A DNA stretch of 57,456 bases. Source: JAYVJH01 sp043777595. Lineage in GTDB: Bacteria > Bacteroidota > Bacteroidia > Cytophagales > Spirosomataceae. A model generated the notes under the pieces. That model was given only the letters and a program-made list of their open reading frames with translations, was not told the DNA's origin and did not search any database. A program made the translations under genes and the position numbers. Shown here piece by piece: positions 1 through 8,095 of the stretch (position 1 is the first letter of the stretch; every line of letters begins with the position of its first letter). The stretch is from positions 1 to 57,456 of the forward strand of contig JAYWHT010000034.1 in the NCBI GenBank assembly GCA_043777595.1, in the 5' to 3' direction.

Positions 1-3
1 AAT

Positions 4-285
4 GTGAATAGTAGAGAAGCATTTTATTCTCTATGTCTTGATTGTATCTTGTCATGCACAAAGTTAATCCATATTTGTTACTTTATTAAATTCTTAGTAC
101 TAAGCTGTAAAGATGAACAAAATAAGACACCCATACCCCAAAATTTTATGGCATTTGAGGGGGTTAGTGCTACCAATGGTAGGTTACACTTTAATAGTGC
201 CGCTGATTTTACTAATTTCGCCAACAAATTGAACGGTAATACAAAATTTAAAGAAAAATTATCGCAAGAAATAGAAAATATATAG
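4..285 (+). CDS. Truncated lipoprotein-like small protein
   Basis: A 93-codon frame opening with GTG at the window edge. Residues about 25-34 read as a hydrophobic stretch ending LVLSC, which looks like a lipobox followed by the charged KDEQNK spacer typical of Bacteroidota lipoproteins; the first 25 residues are probably not native. The rest (FNSAADFTNFANKL, then a Lys/Glu-rich tail) looks like the start of a larger surface lipoprotein that stops early. No function can be assigned. It may be a 5' remnant of a decayed gene or a short lipoprotein with a later start. Confidence 0.3.
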   Translation: MNSREAFYSLCLDCILSCTKLIHICYFIKFLVLSCKDEQNKTPIPQNFMAFEGVSATNGRLHFNSAADFTNFANKLNGNTKFKEKLSQEIENI

Positions 286-338
286 CCGGCCATTAAAAGC
301 TCTAAAAATGAAGTATGTAAAGAATATGTATATTCTTG

Positions 339-902
339 TTAGTTTTCATTCGCTTGATATACCGCAAACTGGTTACTGGAGTAGATGATATTGTACGACT
401 TTAAATTGGGTGTATCTTTGATGGGATAATAGTCGGCATTGTTGTTGAGATAATCTAAAACTACAAAATCGACCTTATTTTGTTTGGCCCATTCAAAAAA
501 CATATTTTGAGTAGGCTTCTTTACATTTTTATATCTCATTTGTAGCTCAAAATTGGTCTGGCACAATAGCCTATCATAATGTGTGTATTCGTTAAAAAAG
601 AAAGTGAGTGGCACAAGACCAACTTTTTGAGTACTAATTATGGGTTTCAATAGAGCATATCGATTTGGCAAATAGTTGGTATTGTTTTGAGTTATAATTT
701 GTAGATTGCCCACAATGCCCACACACAAATATACCAATGCTGTACAATAAATGAGCTTGGGCAGTGGTGTTTTTAGTGCCGTAGTCTTAGCGTAAAGTTC
801 TATGATTAGTACAAAAAACAAAGGAATAAACAAGACCTGATAGATGGCCGTAGCACTTTTGGTAAGTACCCAAAACGACAAAAATAACGCTAAAAAATAC
901 AC
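339..902 (-). pseudogene. GT39-like membrane glycosyltransferase, C-terminal part (frameshifted)
   Basis: C-terminal half of the membrane protein that begins at 1753. The frame stays open upstream of its first usable start to about position 934, where it continues the sense of the upstream fragment: inserting one base into the GGG run (plus-strand CCC at 934-936) joins the two into about 470 codons. It carries two or three more membrane helices, then a soluble domain of about 100 residues (DFVVLDYLNNN), as at the end of ArnT/GT39-type glycosyltransferases that use polyprenyl-linked sugars. As the sequence stands this part would not be translated in phase. A sequencing error in the homopolymer is an alternative to true decay. 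Confidence 0.6.
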
Positions 903-925
903 GGCAATACACTTATTGATATTTT

Positions 926-1753
926 TTAGAATGCCCTACAATACCAACCCAAAGCCAGTAATAGCAATGATAATGCTGCTTGCTCTGGCGATTCAAAAAA
1001 TAGGTAGGGGTACGATGCCATTACTTTCAATTTGTTAATTAAGCCCAAACTATCACGAGTGGCGGGGTCGTTGCTAAACTGATGCTGCCATGCAGTAAAC
1101 CCATTGAATTGCCAAATATCATAAAAATAGAAAGCAAGAAAAATAAAAGATAATGTGCTAAAAATCAATAGACTACGATAGTTTTTATAATAAAATAACA
1201 GCACAAATCCAGCAACAAGATAAATAACGCCGTTTAAATGACTCAATGCAGCAAGAGAGCCAAGGCAAGCAGCCAGAGCAGATTTTAAATAATTGGGGTC
1301 TTTGTAAATCAACAAAAAAGAAGCAAAACCCAGTGTAGTTACCATCAATTCAGGGCGATTTTCAAAACTCATACGAACTAACAGCGTATTTGAAAAAACC
1401 AAGGTCAGCAACAGCCAACTATTTAGTTGTGGGTGGTTTTTGAGTTGATAAAAAAGAAGCAGGGCTACCAGAATAAAAAAAAACAGCAAGCCCGAAAGTT
1501 TGGAGGTATAAGGCGACAGCGGTAGTAGGTACTGCAAGCCCGCCCCCAGCACAATAAACAACTTATGGCTTAAAAAATAGTGATTGTTCCAATCTAAAAA
1601 CCCCCTAAAAAATTCTGATTTGATATAACCCACTTTAAGTAACCAATACGACTGCTCGGCAAACCAAGCATCGTCATCGGTAGGGTGTCGGTGATAATAG
1701 CCACAGATAGCTAATAAAATCAGGAAAATAGCTAAAGGTTTTAGATACTTCAT
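926..1753 (-). pseudogene. GT39-like membrane glycosyltransferase, N-terminal part (frameshifted)
   Basis: 275 codons from an ATG at 1753, with a first helix at residues 5-20 and then PTDDDAWFAEQSYWL in the first external loop. An acidic cluster at this place is typical of GT-C glycosyltransferases (GT39/ArnT/Glf families), whose Asp activates the acceptor. Several more hydrophobic helices follow (about residues 60-240). The frame ends at TAA after GWYCRAF, in the middle of a membrane segment, while the next frame continues with ILKNINKCIAVYFLAL. This indicates one gene split by a single-base change near 934-936. The protein family is inferred from topology and the acidic loop only. Confidence 0.6.
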
Positions 1754-1797
1754 AAAACAAAGGTGCTAAATAAATAGAAAATGCAGGCTCTAACCCC

Positions 1798-2589
1798 TTA
1801 ATTACCAATCACCAACGATTTTAATTCATCTTCCAAAAACACATTATAGTCCACATTTCCTTTAATACCCTCGGTAGTACCGTCTTTGGAATGTTGCCAA
1901 AACAAAATATTTGCATCGTCATAACGGTTGAGTGCCAGCCCCGAATAGTCGGCTATCCAGAGCGGATATTGGTCGAGGTTGTCTTTGATGTATCGTTTAT
2001 AAAAATTGGCGTTGGTATAAATAATCGGTCGAATGCCGTAGTGATTTTCTACCAATCGAAGCCATGTTTTGAGGTTTTCGATTACTTGCTCACGGCTAAA
2101 CGCATTTGTACCTACTTCAAAGTCAAGTACAGGTGGCAAGTCTCCCTTTTTGAGGTTTACTGTCTGGATAAACTGCTCGGCTTGTGGTTCGGGAGCTTTC
2201 CAAGCTACATAAAAATGATACGCCCCTCGGTACAGGCCCACTTCATCGGCTTTCGACCAATTGTATTTAAAATCAGGGTCAGACAGCGATACGCCTTCGG
2301 TAGCTTTGATGTACGCAAATTGTAGCCGCAGGTCGTCTATTCGCATCTGCCGTACTTTTTCCCAGTTGATTTTGGCATTGTGATGCGACACATCTATACC
2401 ATGTACCTGATAGCGCATGGGCATTCTGATGCCGACTTTGGGGTTGTGTTGCCACTGATTGACGTTAAGGCGAAGCCAATACCAAACACCGCCGCCGATA
2501 CCAATTAGACAAACCCCCAACACAAACCAACCCATTCGAGGAAGTGGTTTGCGGCGGGCTATTTTTGATGATTGTGTCGATGTTGGCAT
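1798..2589 (-). CDS. Glycoside hydrolase family 25 lysozyme (muramidase)
   Basis: 263 residues. A basic N-terminus and one membrane helix (about 21-40) anchor a periplasmic GH25 domain (about 63-258), which cleaves the MurNAc-GlcNAc bond of peptidoglycan. Visible family marks are GIDVSHH with Asp66, FAYIKATEG, GAYHFY, and PVLDFEV with Asp156 and Glu158, the pair expected to be catalytic, then IIYTN and LWIADY. All key residues seem intact and the length is normal for the family. The start has a TAnnTTTG element immediately upstream (2598-2605). It is transcribed divergently from the methyltransferase at 2666. Confidence 0.9.
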   Translation of the reverse strand: MPTSTQSSKIARRKPLPRMGWFVLGVCLIGIGGGVWYWLRLNVNQWQHNPKVGIRMPMRYQVHGIDVSHHNAKINWEKVRQMRIDDLRLQFAYIKATEGVSLSDPDFKYNWSKADEVGLYRGAYHFYVAWKAPEPQAEQFIQTVNLKKGDLPPVLDFEVGTNAFSREQVIENLKTWLRLVENHYGIRPIIYTNANFYKRYIKDNLDQYPLWIADYSGLALNRYDDANILFWQHSKDGTTEGIKGNVDYNVFLEDELKSLVIGN

Positions 2590-2597
2590 AACTCTTG

Positions 2598-2605
2598 CAA
2601 AGATA
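2598..2605 (-). promoter_or_regulatory. Promoter -7 element of the GH25 gene
   Basis: On the minus strand the bases read TATCTTTG, an exact fit to the Bacteroidota -7 consensus TAnnTTTG, 8 bases before the ATG at 2589. The implied leader is very short. Confidence 0.55.
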
Positions 2606-2640
2606 TTTGATTATATGTTTTCTATGTGCTAAACTGATTG

Positions 2641-2648
2641 TAAGTTTG
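2641..2648 (+). promoter_or_regulatory. Promoter -7 element of the methyltransferase gene
   Basis: TAAGTTTG matches TAnnTTTG, 17 bases before the ATG at 2666. Together with 2598-2605 it makes a compact divergent promoter region. No clear -33 TTTG is seen. Confidence 0.45.
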
Positions 2649-2665
2649 TTGTAAAATTACAAAAA

Positions 2666-3403
2666 ATGACCCAAACCGATGTTTCTACCACCCTCAAAAG
2701 CGTTTATGATGCTCAATATCAAACATCAGATGCCCGCTGGCGAGAAATTGGCGCACGCCAAAAAGCTGACGATATTGTAAATCTTTGCCAAAAATACGAC
2801 TTCAAAAAAATGTTAGACGTAGGCTCTGGCGATGGGGCTGTGTTGCGAGAATTGGACCAACGGAAATTTATTAACGAGATGTACTCAGTAGAAATTTCAA
2901 ACTCTGGTATCGAAAAAATCAAAGCTCGAAATCTTCAATCTCTCAAAGAAATTATACTTTTTGACGGCTATAAAATTCCACACGCCGACAAAGCCTTTGA
3001 ACTATCGTCTTGCTCGCACGTAATCGAACACGTCGAACACCCTCGAATATTGCTCAGAGAAATTGCTCGGGTGTCTGAATATCAGTTTTTTGAGATTCCG
3101 ATAGATTTTAGTTTTTTTGTTGATAAAAAAATCAAGCACTTCTTAGACTATGGCCATATCAATATCTACACGCCTGCGTTGTTTAAGTTTTTGCTCAAAT
3201 CAGAAGGATTTGAAGTGTTGGACGAGGCTTTTATGTTTTTGACGGACGAAGTGATTGACTTTATGATGAAGTCGCCCAAAGAAAAAGCTATTTACCGGTT
3301 CAAAACTTTTTTCTTAAAAAATATTCCCACCCTTCGTCAGATTAAGCCCAACGCCTATGCCGTTTTGTGTAAACATTCGGGGCAGCAAGTAAAAATATTT
3401 TAA
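2666..3403 (+). CDS. Class I SAM-dependent methyltransferase
   Basis: 245 residues with a Rossmann-type methyltransferase domain (about 30-160). Motif I is MLDVGSGDGAVL (DVGSGDG at 51-57, the AdoMet glycine loop). The acidic residue of motif II follows at YSVEIS, and SSCSHVIEHVEHP is the post-motif typical of the Methyltransf_11/25 group. The C-terminal part (about 165-245) is not recognised and ends in a basic stretch. The substrate cannot be told from sequence. It is probably expressed from 2641-2648 and lies 48 bases before the YggS gene on the same strand. Confidence 0.8.
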   Translation: MTQTDVSTTLKSVYDAQYQTSDARWREIGARQKADDIVNLCQKYDFKKMLDVGSGDGAVLRELDQRKFINEMYSVEISNSGIEKIKARNLQSLKEIILFDGYKIPHADKAFELSSCSHVIEHVEHPRILLREIARVSEYQFFEIPIDFSFFVDKKIKHFLDYGHINIYTPALFKFLLKSEGFEVLDEAFMFLTDEVIDFMMKSPKEKAIYRFKTFFLKNIPTLRQIKPNAYAVLCKHSGQQVKIF

Positions 3404-3451
3404 TAGATCTGGCAAATTTTAAAAAGGTATCTAATCTATAAAACTATAAAA

Positions 3452-4114
3452 ATGACAGTAGCCGAAAACATACAGCGCATCGAAGCCGAGTTGGAAACAA
3501 GCACCCGACTGATAGCCGTTACCAAAACCAAACCAATAGAAATGCTAATGGAAGCCTATCGGGCTGGTTTTAATCGATATGGCGAAAATAAAGTACAAGA
3601 AATGGTCGAAAAATACGAGGCCATGCCCAAAGACATCGACTGGCACTTGATTGGACACTTACAGACCAATAAAGTCAAATACATGGCGCACTTTGTGAGT
3701 ATGATTCACTCGGTGGACAGCCTCAAACTTTTACAAGAAATAAACAAACAAGCCGCCAAACACAACCGAGTAATTGACTGCCTTTTGCAAATTTATATTG
3801 CCCAAGAAGAAACAAAATTTGGACTGTCAGAAACCGAAGCTGTTGAAATTTTGAATAGTAACGAAGTAGCAGCCATGCAAAACATACAAATTGTAGGGCT
3901 AATGGGCATGGCCTCAAATACCGACAACCAAGGCCAAGTTTGCCAAGAATTTAAGAATCTAAAACAGTTTTTTGACCAACTCAAAGCCAAATCATTCAGT
4001 CGTCAAGTGGTTATGAAAGAGCTATCTATGGGTATGAGTGGCGACTACCTACTTGCCGCCCAAGAAGGTAGTACGCTTGTCAGAGTGGGTAGTGCTATAT
4101 TTGGTAGTCGCTGA
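3452..4114 (+). CDS. YggS/PROSC family PLP homeostasis protein
   Basis: 220 residues, the normal length of the YggS (PLPBP) family, single-domain alanine-racemase-fold proteins that bind pyridoxal phosphate and keep PLP and amino acid pools balanced without known catalysis. Seen are the PLP lysine in AVTKTKP (Lys25), YGENKVQE, WHLIGHLQTNK, IHSVDS, GLMGMA, LSMGMSGDY and the C-terminal TLVRVGSAIFG. No truncation is visible. It ends 7 bases before the convergent PorE-like gene. Confidence 0.92.
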   Translation: MTVAENIQRIEAELETSTRLIAVTKTKPIEMLMEAYRAGFNRYGENKVQEMVEKYEAMPKDIDWHLIGHLQTNKVKYMAHFVSMIHSVDSLKLLQEINKQAAKHNRVIDCLLQIYIAQEETKFGLSETEAVEILNSNEVAAMQNIQIVGLMGMASNTDNQGQVCQEFKNLKQFFDQLKAKSFSRQVVMKELSMGMSGDYLLAAQEGSTLVRVGSAIFGSR

Positions 4115-4121
4115 ACAACAA

Positions 4122-6131
4122 TCAATAGCTTAATACCGTAAACTCAGTTCGGCGGTTGCGTTGGTGTTCGTCTTCGGTTTTGGCATTTGCTACAATCAAC
4201 TGCGTTTCACCATACCCTTTGGCCGTCAGCCTATCTGCCGATATCGACTTTGAAATCAAGTACTTAACTGCCGACTCTGCTCTGTTTTGAGATAGTTTGT
4301 TGTTGTGGGCATCGGTATCTCGACTATCTGTATGCGAGCTAAGTTCGATTTTGAGTGCTGGGTTGTCGAGCATAATTTGCACTAATTTGTTCAACTCAAC
4401 GGCAGCGTCTGCTCTGATATTATACTTGTCCAAATCGTAATAAATATTTTCGAGGACAAAGGTTTTATTGAGAGCCAAACGGTCGAGTTTGATGTTGGCA
4501 TAAAAAGTTGTATCTGTTACTAATTTTTTTCTGAAAATAGGCGGAATCCCTCTCCCTGACATTGAAAAAGACTCTCGTTTGGTTAAAAATCCCGTTTTTT
4601 CTACCAACAAATTATAATCTTTTCCTTCTTCGATACCGAATGTACCGTAAATGCCACCTCCTTTGCTTATTCCTTCGGCTACAACACTATCCGCCCCTAT
4701 GTCTATGAGCTTAACTATTGCCGAGTCGAGCACTGCTGATGGTTCTTCGGTGGTTGTGATGTTTCCAGCCAAAAAATAATTGACGATTTTGGGTACTTCA
4801 ATCTTGATTTTTTCGGGGCGACGTGGGTCGTTTATATCTAATTTTGCTATCTCCGCAGAATCCAACCCAACACTAATATCCTCTACGAAATATATATCAT
4901 CGTCGCCTTTGCCCCCTTCTCGATTGGACGAAAAGAAGCCGTATTTTTTTTCATCATCGGCAAACACCAAACTAAAATCGTCGAAGCGGGTATTGATGGG
5001 CGTTCCTAAGTTTTCGACGCTGATTACCCCTTGCGAGCGAGTAGCCACAAACATATCTAATTTGCCCAAGCCTGGGTGGCCGTCTGAGGCAAAATACAGT
5101 TTAGAGTCGGGTGCAACATATGGAAACATCTCATCGCCAGCGGTATTGATGTCCTTACCCATATTTACTGGCTTACTAAACCGATTGGAAGCGTCCATGT
5201 TGGTTCTATAAATATCAATTCCACCTACGCCACCAGGCCGATTAGAGGCAAAATAGAGCGTGCGCCCATCACGAGAGAAAGCAGGCGAGCCGTCCCACGA
5301 GGCAGAGTCGCTGACAGGAATGAGGTTAGGTACTGTCCAGTTGCCACCCACAAAAGCACTCAGGTACAAGTCCACATCGGCAGAGCCTTTGCGTTTGCCA
5401 GTGTTGCCTCGTGCAAAAACAACTTTTTTGCCGTCTTTTGTAAAAGCTACATTGGCTTCGTTTACACCTTCCAAAAACAGATTTGGGCTGAATATTTGTG
5501 GCGTGCCGCCAGTTTCTTCATAGTTTTCGGCCAATTTTACTTTATAAATGCCTGTCATGCCCAAGCCGTTATTTTTGTAGGTAGTGGCTTTGCGAGATGA
5601 CGCAAATATCAGTTCGTCTTCTCGCACAAAAGGCGAAAAGTCTGCTCCTGTCGTGTTGAGTTTATTGAGGTTTTTGACTTGGTAAAATGTCTTTTTTTGT
5701 TGAACCAGCGCAATATCTTTGAGTGTATAAAGCTCTCTATTGGCTTTTTCGGCAAAAGTTTTATTGAGCGGGTTGCTGGCAATGTATTTATCCAACTGCG
5801 TGATGGCTTCTTGGTATTTGCCAATGGCTTTGAGCGCAAAAGCATAATGAAACGGGGCTTCGGCAGAGGCTTCGCCAGCAGCTATTGCTTTCTGGTAATA
5901 AGGAGCAGCCAATTCTATTCTGTTAGACAGTCGGTAACATTCGCCCAAAAGGTAATTGGTGCGAGCAGGCTCGTAGTTGGCCGACAGTACTTGCTGCAAA
6001 TCTTTAATTGCTAGGTCATATTCGCCATTATTTATTTTTTTTTCGCCGTTTCTAAAAATAGACTGCGTTGAGTTGCAGGCCAACAAGAAAGCCATGCCAA
6101 GAACCATCGCAATATTTACTGTTTTTTTCAT
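4122..6131 (-). CDS. PorE-like OmpA-family lipoprotein (TPR, beta-propeller, CRD, OmpA)
   Basis: 669 residues. A lipoprotein signal ends at FLLAC (Cys19). Then come TPR-like helices (about 25-130), a PD40/WD40-type beta-propeller (about 155-430, with repeats such as DGSPAFSRDGRTLYFASNR and SKLYFASDGHPG), a carboxypeptidase-regulatory-like Ig fold (about 450-540), and an OmpA peptidoglycan-binding domain (about 557-669, with IYYDLDKYNI, SSHTDSRD, GYGETQ and QRNRRTEF). This order and length match PorE of the type IX secretion system, which tethers the complex to peptidoglycan. Paralogues with the same layout are common in Bacteroidota, so the exact role is inferred. The T9SS cargo genes in this window fit that context. 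Confidence 0.8.
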   Translation of the reverse strand: MKKTVNIAMVLGMAFLLACNSTQSIFRNGEKKINNGEYDLAIKDLQQVLSANYEPARTNYLLGECYRLSNRIELAAPYYQKAIAAGEASAEAPFHYAFALKAIGKYQEAITQLDKYIASNPLNKTFAEKANRELYTLKDIALVQQKKTFYQVKNLNKLNTTGADFSPFVREDELIFASSRKATTYKNNGLGMTGIYKVKLAENYEETGGTPQIFSPNLFLEGVNEANVAFTKDGKKVVFARGNTGKRKGSADVDLYLSAFVGGNWTVPNLIPVSDSASWDGSPAFSRDGRTLYFASNRPGGVGGIDIYRTNMDASNRFSKPVNMGKDINTAGDEMFPYVAPDSKLYFASDGHPGLGKLDMFVATRSQGVISVENLGTPINTRFDDFSLVFADDEKKYGFFSSNREGGKGDDDIYFVEDISVGLDSAEIAKLDINDPRRPEKIKIEVPKIVNYFLAGNITTTEEPSAVLDSAIVKLIDIGADSVVAEGISKGGGIYGTFGIEEGKDYNLLVEKTGFLTKRESFSMSGRGIPPIFRKKLVTDTTFYANIKLDRLALNKTFVLENIYYDLDKYNIRADAAVELNKLVQIMLDNPALKIELSSHTDSRDTDAHNNKLSQNRAESAVKYLISKSISADRLTAKGYGETQLIVANAKTEDEHQRNRRTEFTVLSY

Positions 6132-6209
6132 ATTATGTCTTTACAATCGTGGTCTTTTTATAATTAACGCAACAATATTGAAATTATTGAAAAATATTGT
6201 TTTTTACAA

Positions 6210-6782
6210 TCAGCTTTCTATTTGATTTACCAATTCCTCGAAAGACGAAATCCCGTTTAGTTCTTTTGTGTTAATCCAATCAATGCCATTGTTTGGAATG
6301 TAACTTATAATTCCTGTCTTAAAATGGAATGTTTCCTCAACTAATTTTAAGTTTAAAATCCAGTCCATAGGCAACTTTTTTAAACTAACTATTTCTTGAA
6401 AGTCGTTCGATAACTTGTTTGAGGAGTGTCCTTTTTGAATTAAAAGCAACAAGCCTAAACTTATATTTTTGGCAACTTGCAAATAGCCTACAAGTTGAGA
6501 ATAGTCCTTTAAACTTAACTGATTGAGGTATTTTGCCTCAATTAAAATCAATTTTACATCGTTTGTTTTGTTGATAATCGCAAAACAAATATCTAATTTC
6601 AGTTTAGGGATATATGTGTTGTCTGTTGAAATTATAACATTTGATTGTTGTTCTAAGTCCTCAACCATACTGTCTAAATTCTTGTTTAGAGAATAATAAA
6701 TCCTAAAATCCTCTCCTAAATACGAAATGAGATAGGTTGTGAATTTTTCGGCAAACTCTTTATAATAACTGATTTCATTCAT
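6210..6782 (-). CDS. PD-(D/E)XK nuclease, candidate restriction subunit
   Basis: 190 residues. The core reads PKLKLDICFAII (Asp64), then LILIEAKYLNQ (Glu82, Lys84), then QLVGYLQVAKN. An Asp about 17 residues before an E-x-K on a hydrophobic strand is the PD-(D/E)XK nuclease signature. It is the third gene of the island and overlaps the stop codon of the middle gene by 8 bases (ATG at 6782, previous stop at 6775-6777), so translation is probably coupled. With the C5 methyltransferase at 8088 it would be the DNA-cleaving partner. No DNA-recognition domain is obvious in its 190 residues, and base composition is more AT-rich than the neighbours. Confidence 0.6.
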   Translation of the reverse strand: MNEISYYKEFAEKFTTYLISYLGEDFRIYYSLNKNLDSMVEDLEQQSNVIISTDNTYIPKLKLDICFAIINKTNDVKLILIEAKYLNQLSLKDYSQLVGYLQVAKNISLGLLLLIQKGHSSNKLSNDFQEIVSLKKLPMDWILNLKLVEETFHFKTGIISYIPNNGIDWINTKELNGISSFEELVNQIES

Positions 6783-7677
6783 TTTCTAATACTGAAACGG
6801 CTAAACCGTTGATTTTTATTTTCTGTTTTATGAGTTTTTGGTTCAATGAATTGTCGATTGATGAACAAATAAAAGCTCTATTATTTTTTAAATTTTTAAC
6901 TAAAATTGGGCTGTCAAAGTTCTCATCGTAACTATAAAACGTTATAAATTTTGAGTCGTTTAATTTGAGTATTTCACTCATTGAACCCGTATGTCTTTTG
7001 CCGTTTAGTTCTGTTGCAAACAGATAAGCAATGCCTTGATCAATGCCTATAAAACGGCTCAAATCTTTGTTTTCAATAGCATTTCCAACAGTTATTTCAA
7101 ACTCGTACTTAGTGCTTTCGGGAAAATAAATATCTTTTATACTGTCAAACTGTGAATTCAAAATATCAAAATTGTCTTTTGTCAGTCGTGGGAAAAACGT
7201 TATATATTCCTTGGCATTTTTTACTAACTTCTTGATTTCTTCGACTGGTGCAAAAGGGCAACTTAGTAATGCACAAAAATGATGGTAATGAAAAAATAGT
7301 TTGTTCCGAACTTCTATTGGCAATTCGGTTGAATTTTGGTCAATATGAACGCTTACTGCACTCGGCTTTCTTAATTTTCGCAAATAACAAGGCGTTTGTT
7401 CCTCTTTCTTCTGTGTCTTCTTGATATTGGTAACTTCAATGGCTTTTGCTTGCAAGGCGAAAGAGTGTTTTGTCAGGAATGATTTTACCAAAAATCTAAT
7501 TTTAAAACCCTTCTTCCAGCCTTTGTAATTAGGGTCAGAAGAGGAATGTTGATTTGGGTGATTATATAAAATTTGGTCTGTTATCGAACCCAGTTCGGTA
7601 AGCCAAGAACAAAGTTGAACTACAAATAAAAAGTTTTTAGTGCTGCCTGGAATTTCGATTGAAACTACTGGGGCATC
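6775..7677 (-). pseudogene. LAGLIDADG-like R-M island protein, C-terminal part (frameshifted)
   Basis: About 300 codons that continue the gene begun at 8095 after a frame change near 7677-7682. The frame opens DAPVVSIEIPGS, runs through LVKSFLTKHSFALQAKAI and ends LAVSVLENE. A start codon exists only at 7491, inside what looks like a continuous domain, which argues for a broken gene rather than a separate one. The C-terminal 150 residues are not recognised. The stop codon overlaps the start of the nuclease gene. Joined to the upstream part the product would be about 440 residues. Confidence 0.55.
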
Positions 7678-8095
7678 GTCTGTGCGATAATGTCAAACTT
7701 GCTCTTGCATCAAAAATGCCCGACAAAAAACTCTCCACTTGAATGTTTTTGAGTAGCGTTTTTGCTTTTGTCAAGTTCGCTTTTGCCAACAAAAAACCGC
7801 CTGTCGGTAAACCTAAATAATTAAGGTCTTCAATGATTTCAGAAAAATCTGAACCATCAATTGGTTTGATTAACCATTTGCCATTACCAATTTCATAAGT
7901 TACGTTGAAGCGATAAGTTGAATTAAAATAATTGCAAATTTTCGTCAAAATATCTATTGCAATAACATTCATTCGTGAAGTATCCATTCCCCATTTTTTG
8001 AATGGCAAATCAATTAAAAATGTATGCTTGTCGATTTTTCCACCTCCAACCAATAAGCCCAAAATATATGCTTTTGTATGGTTTAGATTAGTCAT
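7637..8095 (-). pseudogene. LAGLIDADG-like R-M island protein, N-terminal part (frameshifted)
   Basis: The ATG at 8095 overlaps the methyltransferase end by 8 bases. Residues 9-20 (AYILGLLVGGGK) and 122-134 (SFLSGIFDARASL) align with the two LAGLIDADG helices of homing-endonuclease-fold proteins at a fitting spacing of about 113 residues. The catalytic acidic positions are Gly and Arg here, so the fold would bind DNA without cutting, as in WhiA-type degenerate domains. The frame leaves its sense after TLSHRR and stops at 7637; the sister frame continues from 7677. A longer frame beginning at 8161 inside the methyltransferase gene is rejected in favour of the overlapping ATG. Confidence 0.55.

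Noticed and set aside
5260..5523. Plus-strand frame inside the PorE-like gene
   Set aside because: It is antisense to a well-supported domain protein, has no motif and comes from codon bias of the opposite strand.
6171..6201. Inverted repeat AACAATATT / AATATTGTT between the nuclease and PorE-like genes
   Set aside because: The stem is only 9 A/T pairs and the T run lies on the strand with no gene upstream; too weak to call a terminator.
6775..8095. Homing endonuclease or intein at this locus
   Set aside because: Both LAGLIDADG catalytic acids are missing and the gene is a separate overlapping cistron, not inserted in a host gene.
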